Origin: a bacterium
Lineage (GTDB): Bacteria > Patescibacteria > CPR2 > UBA1875 > JAJYID01
Direction: 5' to 3'
Length of the DNA: 64,000 bases
Assembly (NCBI GenBank): GCA_030647205.1
Contig: JAUSJO010000005.1
Span: 186,001 to 250,000, forward strand
The notes under the pieces were generated by a model. The model made no database searches and was not told the DNA's origin. It was given only the letters and a program-made list of their open reading frames with translations. Below, piece by piece: positions 52,101 to 60,014 of the stretch (position 1 is its first letter; the number at the start of each line of letters is the position of its first letter). The position numbers were made by a program, and so were the translations under genes.

Positions 52101-52545
52101 CGTCAACCCCATCGTTATCGATGTCTATAATTCTAGAGTAGTCATCGACCGTTGCGATTTCTGCAGTTGGATACTGGGCATAAATCTGTCCCTCTGTGAA
52201 ATTCTGAAGATCTTTAGGAACCCAGACATAGAACATTATTGATTTGGAATCAGCAACCATTTCGAAACTGATATGCTCCTGTATGCTTCCCTCTTTCTTG
52301 TGCTCTATTTCAGGTTTGAGTATTCCATGGAGACTGGCAAACATCATTTCGGCGGATGTTGGTCCCTTTTCGCTATTTTTAGGTATTTTTACAGCCAAAA
52401 CTACACTTTCAAGATTTTCTTCAACCCATTTGCTTTTTCTGAAGTTCTGAAAAGTAATAACTCCGACTATGAGAACTATGATTGGCCAAGTCCACATCAA
52501 AAGCTGAACAATACCCTTAAAAATGTATATTAAAATTTCAAACAT
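49150..52545 (-). CDS. VirD4/TraG-like membrane ATPase with long disordered tail
   Basis: 1131 aa. A membrane helix near residues 10-34 is followed by a large domain of unknown type (about 40-390). The ATPase core has Walker A VLGKSGAGKSKLLE near 427 and Walker B FFLYVDEFQNFATEAF near 672, like VirD4/TraD/DUF87 conjugative coupling proteins, which are widespread in Patescibacteria. From about residue 840 to 1090 the chain is Pro/Gln/Thr/Lys-rich and probably disordered. No other conjugation gene is visible nearby. It lies 17 bases after, and is likely co-transcribed with, the sigma-like regulator. Confidence 0.85.
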   Translation of the reverse strand: MFEILIYIFKGIVQLLMWTWPIIVLIVGVITFQNFRKSKWVEENLESVVLAVKIPKNSEKGPTSAEMMFASLHGILKPEIEHKKEGSIQEHISFEMVADSKSIMFYVWVPKDLQNFTEGQIYAQYPTAEIATVDDYSRIIDIDNDGVDDCVAGCELKLVKPDYFPIKTFMSFEVDPLAGITGALSKIEDSSEKMWIQILTRPVSDTWRNKGLQYAENLKNGSGPKLFSKSGILHGLLSLPAILMTTIVNAIFPPEDSKNGGGDTKLPHNVETSLAGLEEKANKLGYQVKIRLVYIAKTRELAKQHLRITAGAFKQFNTTLGNGFTPTKIKTGREVLNEYRARLFTDKGFVLNIEEVASLYHLPHASVETPNIVWTSSKKGEPPANLPYVDDPTVDKNDLTVFAETTFRGQLRRFGIKKDDRRRHMYVLGKSGAGKSKLLELLAVDDIERGEGVGIVDPHGELIHDILKKIPDHRIEDVVYINPADKDFPVGFNPMKATPELREGVASGFVSVFKKQFGYSWGPRLEYLMRYAILALTYYPDTTMLDVVKILTDKDFRKKVLTYVEDPVVKTFWLKEFSTYNDKFATEAVAPILNKVGQFTASPTIRNIIGQTKETFDFEDAMNSQKIILVDLSSGKIGEDNSELLGSLMITKMQLAAMARARINPEDRKDFFLYVDEFQNFATEAFAKILSEARKYRLGLILANQYVAQMEETVRDAVFGNIGTLISFRVGATDATYLEKEFSPTFEKDDLIGLDNQHMYLNMLIDGVATNSFSAKSLFVGEGTGDNVEKIIALSREKYAKPREEIEEQIRKWSNVDSLDIDGSIDRQNESKFDENDYVRNAPAKNARPSFGRPDSSRRTEYNKPTTSQNAPYKKETNRTNPSQTQNREATPIKKSVDPEELKKIIQKITQPTEKKTIKEERPTSTGSSSPISGSLKIDPKPSTIAPVNNQRILPTKNNVVAKPNNMVRSDSTTETIKEKLAKAVTESKPEGESDKPEIKITKITGGAEVERVERQEPVVQPKQAQVKPQIQQRQRTQEMPSQTPQQQTRVQPQPVNTTIQPNKTVPAASNTGTVSRFGQANIMTKKFADAEDENVRKITREEFLGLKEILPNEKIIIVDQKEGESAGIKR

Positions 52546-52562
52546 ATACGATTACTTACCGT

Positions 52563-53627
52563 TTAATTGTCTGCCAATGTGTAGGTTGCTCGTGAGACTC
52601 TTTTGAAAGAATTTTTTTGCAGGTTTAAAATCACAGTAGTCTCTTTCACAATTCTGTGTTTTTTTACATGCTCAATGATTTCATTCTTGTGCATCGGTCG
52701 CCCCTGCTCAATCAAAATTTCACGGATAACATCTTCAACAACCCCAGGTTTATATCCCCACTCTTGAAGGGCATATATGCCTCGTCCGATTAAAACAAAG
52801 CGGTCGTCACGAATGAGTTCATTATGTACGGCCTGTTTTGTAACCGGGCGTTTCTGTAGTTTGTGTGCAAGTATTTTTTCCGTGATAGTACTATAGTGAA
52901 GAGGTTCTTTATGGCCTTTCATTATGATATAGGTCTTATCGCGAATGCTTTTTGGGTTTACTTCTCTCCATGTGATAAGTCCCCATTTTTTATCCTCTGC
53001 CTGAAGAACGTCTTTTTTAGCGCACATTAAAGATTCGACTATTTCTATTTTTTCTGATAATGATTTAGCAATATCTTCTGCGCTTATTACTTTTTTCTTT
53101 TCTTCAAGAAGGTTGCTAACTTCTTTTGACAAGCTTAGTATTTTTTTATTGTCAGTGTTTTTGAGGGTCCAGTAAGTTCTCATTTCTTTATTTTCGCCGT
53201 ATCGTACCAAGTCATTGTTTAAAGTAATTAAAAATAGAAATGAATTCATTTCCTTCAGATCCTGTTTTTTTGTGGCGATAAATACGGCAACAAGGCGCTC
53301 TTCATTCACAAAACCGCCAAAGTTATCTATAGTTTTTTCTAGTTTTTCATGGAAAGATTTGATTTCCTGTATGTTTGGTATGGCTTTTTCGAGCTTTGTA
53401 GTCGCAACTTTCTCTATTTGACGGACTCTTTCTCTTGTAATGCCCAGGTCTTTGCCGATTGCCTCAAGGGTTTTTGGTTTTACACCATTTAAACCATATC
53501 TTTCAATCAAAACATTTCTATCACGATCTTTTTTGAGTATTTCCTTTGTTAATACAGAAGAAACTTTCTTCCCAAACTCTTGAGAAGTAGTGTTTTTTTC
53601 CTTTAAATTTGTGCTTGCTTTAGCCAT
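52563..53627 (-). CDS. Sigma region 4 plus HARE-HTH regulator
   Basis: 354 aa. Residues about 40-85 form a sigma-70 region 4 helix-turn-helix (KTLEAIGKDLGITRERVRQI), the -35-binding part of sigma factors. No region 2 is present, so it cannot be a normal sigma factor. A middle helical part (85-220) is followed by a HARE-HTH-like domain (about 228-290; HYSTITEKILAHKLQKR, FVLIGRGIYALQEWGY) and a second winged-helix-like stretch to the end. HARE-HTH is known from the RNA polymerase delta subunit. It probably modulates transcription. It has a consensus promoter. Confidence 0.8.
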   Translation of the reverse strand: MAKASTNLKEKNTTSQEFGKKVSSVLTKEILKKDRDRNVLIERYGLNGVKPKTLEAIGKDLGITRERVRQIEKVATTKLEKAIPNIQEIKSFHEKLEKTIDNFGGFVNEERLVAVFIATKKQDLKEMNSFLFLITLNNDLVRYGENKEMRTYWTLKNTDNKKILSLSKEVSNLLEEKKKVISAEDIAKSLSEKIEIVESLMCAKKDVLQAEDKKWGLITWREVNPKSIRDKTYIIMKGHKEPLHYSTITEKILAHKLQKRPVTKQAVHNELIRDDRFVLIGRGIYALQEWGYKPGVVEDVIREILIEQGRPMHKNEIIEHVKKHRIVKETTVILNLQKNSFKRVSRATYTLADN

Positions 53628-53667
53628 AAGTAAGTATTTTTATCAATTTTTTCGATTTGCAAGTTAA

Positions 53668-53696
53668 ATTATAGCACAACTGAACCCCCGTGTCAA
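53668..53696 (-). promoter_or_regulatory. Consensus promoter of the sigma-like regulator
   Basis: Read on the minus strand: TTGACA, exactly 17 bases, TATAAT. Both hexamers are perfect. Start site near 53661, giving a leader of about 35 nt. Confidence 0.9.
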
Positions 53697-53767
53697 ATGA
53701 AAATTTATATTTTCTGAGCACAAATTATGAGCGATTCAAGCGGTTTTTCGCTATAACATTCGATCAG

Positions 53768-56098
53768 CTAGCCTTTTTTCTTCGAGAACCTAGTTCTTCT
53801 GCCTTTTTGTGACGGGCCATCGCTCATGATTTTTAGGACATCTTCATAAGTGAATTTTTCGATGTCTGTATCTTTTGGAATGCGGTAGTTATTTTTTCCT
53901 ACTTTAAGGAATGCTCCCCATCGTCCTTTCAGGACTTGCGCTTCAGGATTTTCAGAGAAAATCTTCAGTATTCGTTCTTTATTCGCTTTTCTTTTTTCTT
54001 CAATAAGTTCTATTGCTCTATCTAACTCTATCGTCATCGGATCATCGCCGCTATCTTTACTTATAGAAGCAAAAAGTCCGTCATGGCTTACGTAAGGTCC
54101 AAATCTGCCGACATTTGCCACGACATCTTTGTCTTCGTACTGTCCAACTACGCGAGGAAGCTTGAACAGATCCATAGCTTCTTCGAATGTAATAGTAAAA
54201 ATGCTCTGGTCTTTTTGGAGTGAGGCGAACTTCGGTTTTTCTTCGTCCTCTGCTTTTCCTATCTGTACCATTGGTCCATATCGGCCGATGCGGGCGAATA
54301 CTTCCTTGCCTGTCGCAGGGTCTACCCCTAGATTACGGCCTTCTTTTGGTGCCGGGGCTCCACTTTCTTTGGTTGACACGTTTTCTATCGCCGAGTGAAA
54401 CGGTCCATAGAACTTTCCTATCATCTTATCCCATTTCAGTTTTCCTTCGGCGACCTCATCAAACTCTTCCTCTACTGATGCGGTAAACCCATAGTTCATA
54501 ACTTCATCAAAGTTGTCGACCAAAAAGTCAGTCACCAGCATGCCGACATCCGTTGGGAAAAGTTTTTGTTTTTCGGCACCCGTGGTTTCCTCTTTTGTTT
54601 CATAAGAAAATTTGCCATTTTTTAGCAACAGATAATCGTATTTTCTTATCTCTCCTTCACGGCTCTCTTTCACGATGTAGTTTCTTTTTTGAATTGTAGA
54701 AATGGTTGGCGCATAGGTAGAAGGACGGCCGATGCCAAGTTCTTCCATTTTTTTGACCAGACTTGCCTCAGTGTAGCGCGGCGGATGCAGTGTAAATCGC
54801 TGTGTAGCAAATATCTCATTATATTTTAACTGTTGCCCTACTTTCAAAACAGGCAGCAAACCTTCTTTACCCGTATCATTTTCATCATCATCTAGAGACT
54901 CTATATATACTTTTAGGAAACCGTCGAACTGGATCACTTCGCCTTCGGCAATAAACTCTTCTTTGCGGCCGGAAACGGTGATAGTTACCGTTGTGCGCTC
55001 AAGCCTAGCCTCAGCCATCTGCGATGCGAGTGTGCGCTTCCAGATAAGGCTGTATAGTTTTTCTTCAGAAAGGTCTGATCCGGCTTCCCTCACATTCATA
55101 ACTGTGGGATGTATTGCCTCATGAGCTTCTTGCGCTCCTTTGCTTTTTGTTACATATCTCGTAGGGCGCGAGTATTCTTTGCCAAAGCTTTTTACGATTT
55201 CATTTTCTGAAGCTGCTATCGCGGTCTCACTTAAGTTCACGCTATCCGTACGCATATAAGTAATGTGCCCGGCTTCGTACAGTTTTTGCGCCACTGACAT
55301 AGTGCGCGCTACCGAGAAACCAAGTTTGCGGGCTGCTTCCTGTTGTAGGGTAGAAGTTGTAAATGGTGCTGACGGAGATTTCTTTGCAGGTTTCTTTACT
55401 AAATCGCGAATATCAAACTTAGCGTCTTTACAGGCGTTCAAGAAATCTTCTGCCTCTTGGCGTGAACTGAACTTTTTATTTAGCTCAGCTTTGAGTGTGG
55501 TATCACCTGCTTCAAAAAGCGCTGTTGTTTTGTAAAAAGATGTTGATTTGTGGTCTTGTATTTTCCTCTCACGTTCTACTATTAAACGGACGGCGACTGA
55601 CTGAACACGACCGGCAGATAGAGATGGTTGTACCTTCTTCCACAGTACCGGAGACAGCTCATATCCGACTAGCCTGTCGAGGACCCTTCTTGCCTGCTGG
55701 GCATTGAAAAGATCTTCATTTAGCTTCCCAGGTTCCTGAATAGCTTTTTCAATAGCGCCCTTGGTGATCTCGTGGAATGTTATTCTTTTTGCATCTTTGT
55801 GCCCTATCATTTCTGCCACATGCCAGGCTATCGCCTCTCCTTCTCTATCCGGGTCAGTTGCGAGGTAGACTTGACCGGCTGACTTTGCCTCTTTTTTTAT
55901 GATTGCGATATGATTTTTTGACTTGTCTGGAATAATGTATTCCGGCTGGAAACCATGCTCAATGTCTACCCCCATTTTGCTTTTCGGTAAATCACGAATA
56001 TGGCCATAGGTAGCCACAACCTTATATTCCGGTCCCAGATATTTTTCTATCGTGCTTGATTTTGCGGGTGACTCGACGATCACCAGATTTTTTGCCAT
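53768..56098 (-). CDS. topA: DNA topoisomerase I
   Basis: 776 aa type IA enzyme relaxing negative supercoils. The toprim domain has LVIVESPAKSSTIEKYL and ATDPDREGEAIAWH. The catalytic Tyr is in HITYMRTDSVNLSE near residue 290. The C-terminal part has three Gly-rich repeats (GRYGPMVQIG, GRFGPYVSHDG, GRWGAFLKVG) instead of Cys zinc fingers. It starts 6 bases after dprA with no visible Shine-Dalgarno sequence, so the two are probably coupled. Confidence 0.96.
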   Translation of the reverse strand: MAKNLVIVESPAKSSTIEKYLGPEYKVVATYGHIRDLPKSKMGVDIEHGFQPEYIIPDKSKNHIAIIKKEAKSAGQVYLATDPDREGEAIAWHVAEMIGHKDAKRITFHEITKGAIEKAIQEPGKLNEDLFNAQQARRVLDRLVGYELSPVLWKKVQPSLSAGRVQSVAVRLIVERERKIQDHKSTSFYKTTALFEAGDTTLKAELNKKFSSRQEAEDFLNACKDAKFDIRDLVKKPAKKSPSAPFTTSTLQQEAARKLGFSVARTMSVAQKLYEAGHITYMRTDSVNLSETAIAASENEIVKSFGKEYSRPTRYVTKSKGAQEAHEAIHPTVMNVREAGSDLSEEKLYSLIWKRTLASQMAEARLERTTVTITVSGRKEEFIAEGEVIQFDGFLKVYIESLDDDENDTGKEGLLPVLKVGQQLKYNEIFATQRFTLHPPRYTEASLVKKMEELGIGRPSTYAPTISTIQKRNYIVKESREGEIRKYDYLLLKNGKFSYETKEETTGAEKQKLFPTDVGMLVTDFLVDNFDEVMNYGFTASVEEEFDEVAEGKLKWDKMIGKFYGPFHSAIENVSTKESGAPAPKEGRNLGVDPATGKEVFARIGRYGPMVQIGKAEDEEKPKFASLQKDQSIFTITFEEAMDLFKLPRVVGQYEDKDVVANVGRFGPYVSHDGLFASISKDSGDDPMTIELDRAIELIEEKRKANKERILKIFSENPEAQVLKGRWGAFLKVGKNNYRIPKDTDIEKFTYEDVLKIMSDGPSQKGRRTRFSKKKG

Positions 56099-56104
56099 AA
56101 TATT

Positions 56105-57202
56105 TTAGTTTAAAATGTAAACCATGCCTCCTAAGTTTTTTACTTTACCCTTTATTTCCATGAGCGTCAAGGTAGAAATAATTAGCTGGCTTTCTTTGCC
56201 GCTTCCTTTAATAATCTCATCAATATGTTTTTCGCCATCTTCCAAAATACCAAAAACTGCGGCTTCATTTTCATTGGACGGTTTTGATTTAACTGTTCCA
56301 TTTTTCGCCGTATGACCATAGAACTCAAAAATGTCTTCTGCTTCGGTGATAAGATTTGCCCCCATTTTTAAGAGTTTGTTTGTTCCGCTTGATGACTCGC
56401 CAAAGATTGGTCCTGGGATTGCAAATACATCGCGGTTTTGCTCTAGTGCATCTCTTGCAGTAATTAAAGCACCAGACCTAATGTTGGCCTCGACTACTAG
56501 TATTCCCTGCGAAAGTCCGGATATAATCCTGTTTCGTGCCGGAAAATGTTGTTTTAGGGGTGGTTTTCCGGGCATATACTCACTTATTACAACCCCTCCA
56601 GACTCAATAATTTTCTTAAATAAGTTTGTGTTTGTTACCGGATAAGGTTTATCTAGGCCACAGCCGAGAACTGCTACCGTCTTTCCTTGTTCAAGAAGTG
56701 TTGTTTCGTGGACAAAAGTATCTACGCCAAGTGCCATGCCGCTCACAACTACATATCCCGCTTGAGCTAGACCTGAGACGATTTTTTCTGTAGCATTCTT
56801 GCCGTAGGTCGTGATCTTCCTAGACCCAACGACAGCGATGCTTGGCGCGCTCAAAACATCAATATTCCCCCTGTAGTATAGAACCACAGGCGGTGAAAAT
56901 ATCTCTTTCAAGAGTTTTGGATAGTTGTCATCAAGAATTGTTAATGCTTTGATGTCTAGCCTCTGGAGACTTTCTACTAAAACATCAGGGTCTATAGCTT
57001 GTCGTTCCTTTAGAAGCTTTTCAACAAACACTTCTTGGCCAAGTCTTGCCCGCACTATGCTATCTGGCATTTCCCATAGTTCCTGGAATCTGAGACCGCT
57101 TTTTTGAATCTTTTCGAAACGTTTATTGCCAATGGTATTTAGCGCTTTATCGATCGCTAAAATGTACTTTATTTTATTAAAATTATGGTTATTTTTTGCC
57201 AT
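56105..57202 (-). CDS. dprA: DNA-processing protein DprA
   Basis: 365 aa. Loads RecA onto incoming single-stranded DNA in natural transformation. The Rossmann-like core has VVGSRKITTYGKNATE, the SGMALGVDTFVHETTL segment and PARNRIISGLSQGILVVEA. An N-terminal SAM-like part and a C-terminal winged helix (FGILEDGEKHIDEII) complete the family layout. I use the ATG at 57202; a TTG at 57214 would add four residues. It is divergent from the small-RNA promoter. Confidence 0.94.
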   Translation of the reverse strand: MAKNNHNFNKIKYILAIDKALNTIGNKRFEKIQKSGLRFQELWEMPDSIVRARLGQEVFVEKLLKERQAIDPDVLVESLQRLDIKALTILDDNYPKLLKEIFSPPVVLYYRGNIDVLSAPSIAVVGSRKITTYGKNATEKIVSGLAQAGYVVVSGMALGVDTFVHETTLLEQGKTVAVLGCGLDKPYPVTNTNLFKKIIESGGVVISEYMPGKPPLKQHFPARNRIISGLSQGILVVEANIRSGALITARDALEQNRDVFAIPGPIFGESSSGTNKLLKMGANLITEAEDIFEFYGHTAKNGTVKSKPSNENEAAVFGILEDGEKHIDEIIKGSGKESQLIISTLTLMEIKGKVKNLGGMVYILN

Positions 57203-57239
57203 TTTTGAGCACAATTCTTATGTTTTATCAAAAAAAGTG

Positions 57240-57268
57240 TTGACATAAGTTCTTTAATATGTTAATAT
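57240..57268 (+). promoter_or_regulatory. Promoter of a candidate small RNA
   Basis: Perfect TTGACA (57240-57245), 17-base spacer, TAATAT (57263-57268), directed away from dprA into a gene-free region. Predicted start near 57274. Confidence 0.8.
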
Positions 57269-57273
57269 GTTCT

Positions 57274-57505
57274 ATCGTACCTTTAAAGCAGGTTCTAGGT
57301 AGGAACCTACTAACAAGTTCAGCTTTCTTAAATCACCCTCCTTTAAGTTGCTTGCTTGTTGGTAGGTTTCTCCCTACAACACGCCAGTCAGCATATTTGC
57401 AGTGACTTGGTAAAGTCTTTCGTGACAGATGTTGGAAATATGGGAGATTTTTTGAAAATTAGGAGAACTGATCCTTTAAGGAGTAGCTCTCCTAATTTTT
57501 TTATT
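57274..57505 (+). ncRNA. Candidate small RNA with anti-SD-like loop
   Basis: About 230 nt between a good promoter and a strong terminator, with no supported reading frame. A long hairpin has a 13-bp base stem (57305-57317 with 57355-57367) and a 6-bp top stem CTTAAA/TTTAAG enclosing the 9-base loop TCACCCTCC (57333-57341). The stretch AATCACCCTCCTTT copies the 16S rRNA 3' end (ATCACCTCCTTT) with one extra C. A second domain (CTCCC...GGGAG, CAACA...TGTTG, CCAGTCA...TGACTTGG) follows. It is not 6S, SRP or tmRNA by features. Function inferred only. Confidence 0.65.
57455..57505. terminator. Terminator of the small RNA, shared with pth
   Basis: AAAATTAGGAGA (57455-57466) pairs with TCTCCTAATTTT (57488-57499), 12 bp, followed by TTT on the plus side. 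On the minus side the hairpin follows the pth stop, with TTTTC after it, so it can work both ways. Confidence 0.85.
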
Positions 57506-58067
57506 CTATTTTCAATGTTTTTGGTTCTTTATCTCCTGACTTCAGTATCTCCCTGATTTCTTTCACACATAAATCTATAATTTCCTGCAATTTCCCCTCT
57601 TCATCTTTGCTAAATCTCTGCAAAACAAAATCCTCAGTTTCTATTTTTTCTAGCATTTCATTTTTTACACCGACTCGCAGTCTCAGGAAATCCTGAGTTC
57701 CGAGGTGGTTAATTATAGAGTCTATACCTTTGTGGCCGGCTGATGAACCGCCCTCTCTAACTCGAACTTCGCCGAACGGAATATCAACATCATCGTGGAT
57801 TACCCAAATATTTTCCGGGGCAACTTTATAGTAGTCAGCGAAAGACTTCACCGCTTCTCCGGATAGGTTCATAAATGTTTGAGGTTTCATTAGAACGGCG
57901 CTATCCTCATGCTCACAAATTTCTGCATTAAACTTTTTTTCGGGTTTGAACTCGTTCTCGCAAAGCGCATCTAAAACTAGAAAACCTGCATTGTGCCGTG
58001 TTTTCTCATATTTCGCGCCGGGATTACCCAGGCCTACGATAAGCGTTTTTACTTTCATAAATAACAT
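57501..58067 (-). CDS. pth: Peptidyl-tRNA hydrolase
   Basis: 188 aa; releases peptides from stalled peptidyl-tRNA. GLGNPGAKYEKTRHNAGFLVLD holds the catalytic His, and HDDVDIPFGEVRVREGGSSAGHKG (in part) the Asp and tRNA-binding loop. MKPQTFMNLSG is conserved. Length is normal. An upstream Met two residues before MKVKTLIVGLGNPG is possible as the alternative start. Confidence 0.95.
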   Translation of the reverse strand: MLFMKVKTLIVGLGNPGAKYEKTRHNAGFLVLDALCENEFKPEKKFNAEICEHEDSAVLMKPQTFMNLSGEAVKSFADYYKVAPENIWVIHDDVDIPFGEVRVREGGSSAGHKGIDSIINHLGTQDFLRLRVGVKNEMLEKIETEDFVLQRFSKDEEGKLQEIIDLCVKEIREILKSGDKEPKTLKIE

Positions 58068-58089
58068 TATAATGAATTTTTGTTATAAA

Positions 58090-58121
58090 CAAAAGGGAAA
58101 GGCCCCGATAATATCGGGGCC
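58090..58121 (-). terminator. Terminator downstream of the CxxCxG gene
   Basis: GGCCCCGATA/TATCGGGGCC palindrome; on the minus strand it is followed by TTTCCCTTTT. It lies about 130 bases after the small zinc-finger gene, leaving a structured 3' region with further hairpins (e.g. GGCC AGCTA GGCC). Confidence 0.8.
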
Positions 58122-58253
58122 TCATTGGTGAGGAGTCAGCTTGGGCCGTAGAGTTCATATATCTACTATGCTCGAGCTGTCTCCTTTCGGCCTAGCTGGC
58201 CGAGAAGCTGCCTCTTCTATGCAACGAGAGGCAAACCTTTATACCCTGACTCT

Positions 58254-58508
58254 TTAGCTTTCAGGGATATTTTCAGGAACCTTGAAACGTCTTGCATGCA
58301 CGTCCATACCAGCAATCCCTGCTGCACTGTTTTTTGCCCCCTTCATTTTCAGGCAAAACTCGCATGGACGGCTGACGGTGCCCGTTCCTTTGCATTTTGC
58401 GCAGCGTGAGTCGCGGCCTTGGCAGACTGGGCAAGTTGTTGTAACTACCCCGCCAACACAGTCAGTGTCAGTACACTGCATCGGAGTAGATGTCCTATAT
58501 TCGGTCAT
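58254..58508 (-). CDS. Small DnaJ-type zinc-finger protein
   Basis: 84 aa. CPVCQGRDSRCAKCKGTGTV, then CEFC, with CTDTDC before, reproduce the CxxCxG repeats of the DnaJ central zinc domain, but no J domain or substrate domain is present. It may be a small redox or folding adaptor, or a stand-alone zinc protein. GGGAG precedes the ATG. A terminator-like hairpin sits just upstream and another downstream. Confidence 0.75.
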   Translation of the reverse strand: MTEYRTSTPMQCTDTDCVGGVVTTTCPVCQGRDSRCAKCKGTGTVSRPCEFCLKMKGAKNSAAGIAGMDVHARRFKVPENIPES

Positions 58509-58531
58509 AATGTGCTCCCTCTTTTCGGGTT

Positions 58532-58554
58532 AAAAAAATCCTGCCCTCGCAGAA
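58532..58554 (-). terminator. Terminator after der / leader attenuator
   Basis: On the minus strand TTCTGC GAGG GCAGGA is followed by TTTTTTT. It lies between der and the small zinc-finger gene. It probably ends the der transcript; if the downstream gene has its promoter before it, it would be an attenuator. Confidence 0.7.
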
Positions 58555-58606
58555 CTTTTAGGTTTTCATAATTAAATCTTAAACGATCTTTTCACAAAAA
58601 GCAATC

Positions 58607-59989
58607 TTAGGATTTTGATTTCGCCCGAAAGTTAAGTCTTATAGGAGTGCCAGTGAAGTCCCATTTTTCGCGGATTCTGTTTTCCAAATATCTTTGATAT
58701 GAAAAATGTACTTTGTCGGGATAGTTTGCGAAAAAGACAAATGTCGGAGGATTTATGTCAGCTTGCGTGGCATACTTTATATTGACCTGATGCTTGTCGG
58801 TGCTGACCGGTGGTTTCTTTAGGATTACTTTATTGAAAAAGTCGTTTAGGTCACTCGTTGGTACTCTTGTTGCCCTTTTTTCTTTTATCTCTAAAATTAA
58901 ATCTAAAACCTTACTGACGTTCTTTCCACTTATAGATGAAACAAAGATTAGCGGAGCATATGGTAGAAATTCAAACTTATATCGTGCCAGTCGGGTGAAC
59001 GCTTCTGCTGTATCCCATGTATGACCAACGCTTTTTTCTTTAAACAGGTCCGATTTGTTTACGACTATAATCACGCCATTCCTAGCGTCTTTGATATATC
59101 CTGCGATATGCATGTCTTGTGAGGTGATGCCGTCTGCAGCGTCAATGATTAAAATCGAGATATCTGACTCTTCAAGCGCTGTTTTTGTCCTGTCGGCTGA
59201 AAACTTCTCAACTATTCCGTCCCTACTCTTTCCTTGAACTTTCCCTATTTTTCCGCGACGTCTTAAGCCCGCAGTATCTAAAAAAGTAATATCTTCATCT
59301 TTATAGTTAATTACGGTGGAGTTCACGTCTCTAGTTGTGCCTGGTACTTCTGAGACGATAAACTTTTCCTCATCAATCAGCTTATTTAAAAATGATGATT
59401 TGCCGGCATTAGGTCTTCCAACAATAGATACGCGGATACCGCTTTGCCCCTCATCCTTGATCGGCGTCGAAGGATCTTGAGATTTCTCGGCTTCGACCGG
59501 AGGGAGACAATCAGAAATTTTTTCTAAAATCTTGCTGGTCCCTTTGTTCTGAATCGCTGATACTTCTATCGGATCACCAAACCCTAGTTTGTAGAATTCG
59601 CTCGACTGCGCCACGCTCTTTATGGTGTCAGCTTTATTTATAACTAAAATGGTTTCTTTCTTTAGTTTTCTTAAATACTCGGCAATTTTTTGGTCTTCTG
59701 CAGTAATGCCGGTAGATGCATCGACGACGAAAAATATCAGCTCTACTCCTGCTATATTTTGTTCGAACTGACTTTTTACTTTTTTCTTTAGTTCGTCTTT
59801 CAGCTCTTTCTCAACCCCGGCAGTGTCAGCAATACAAAAAGACCCATCCCCCAGTGAGATCGTGTGCTCGTTCCAGTCGCGGGTGGTTCCCGGGACGTCA
59901 GTTGTGATGGCCTGTTTTTTGCCGACTAGTCGATTAAATATCGAACTTTTTCCGACATTTGGGCGGCCGATAAGGGCTACTTTATACAT
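58607..59989 (-). CDS. der: Ribosome assembly GTPase Der (EngA)
   Basis: 460 aa with two tandem G domains and a KH-like C-terminal domain. First domain: GRPNVGKSS near residue 7, DTAGVE, NKAD. Second: GRPNAGKSS near 190, DTAGLRRRGKI, NKSD. Acts in maturation of the 50S subunit. Length is normal. The gene stands between a D,D-carboxypeptidase and a small zinc-finger gene. Confidence 0.96.
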   Translation of the reverse strand: MYKVALIGRPNVGKSSIFNRLVGKKQAITTDVPGTTRDWNEHTISLGDGSFCIADTAGVEKELKDELKKKVKSQFEQNIAGVELIFFVVDASTGITAEDQKIAEYLRKLKKETILVINKADTIKSVAQSSEFYKLGFGDPIEVSAIQNKGTSKILEKISDCLPPVEAEKSQDPSTPIKDEGQSGIRVSIVGRPNAGKSSFLNKLIDEEKFIVSEVPGTTRDVNSTVINYKDEDITFLDTAGLRRRGKIGKVQGKSRDGIVEKFSADRTKTALEESDISILIIDAADGITSQDMHIAGYIKDARNGVIIVVNKSDLFKEKSVGHTWDTAEAFTRLARYKFEFLPYAPLIFVSSISGKNVSKVLDLILEIKEKRATRVPTSDLNDFFNKVILKKPPVSTDKHQVNIKYATQADINPPTFVFFANYPDKVHFSYQRYLENRIREKWDFTGTPIRLNFRAKSKS

Positions 59990-60014
59990 ATTTTTTTATT
60001 AACTGCGTGAACAG

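Noticed and set aside
57274..57505. 6S RNA, SRP RNA or tmRNA for the dprA-pth spacer RNA
   Set aside because: The ends do not pair into a rod with a central bubble, the SRP core sequence is absent and there is no 3' CCA.
57356..57556. Open frame of 66 codons on the plus strand within the small-RNA region
   Set aside because: It runs through the 12-bp terminator and into pth antisense, with no ribosome binding site and unlikely composition.
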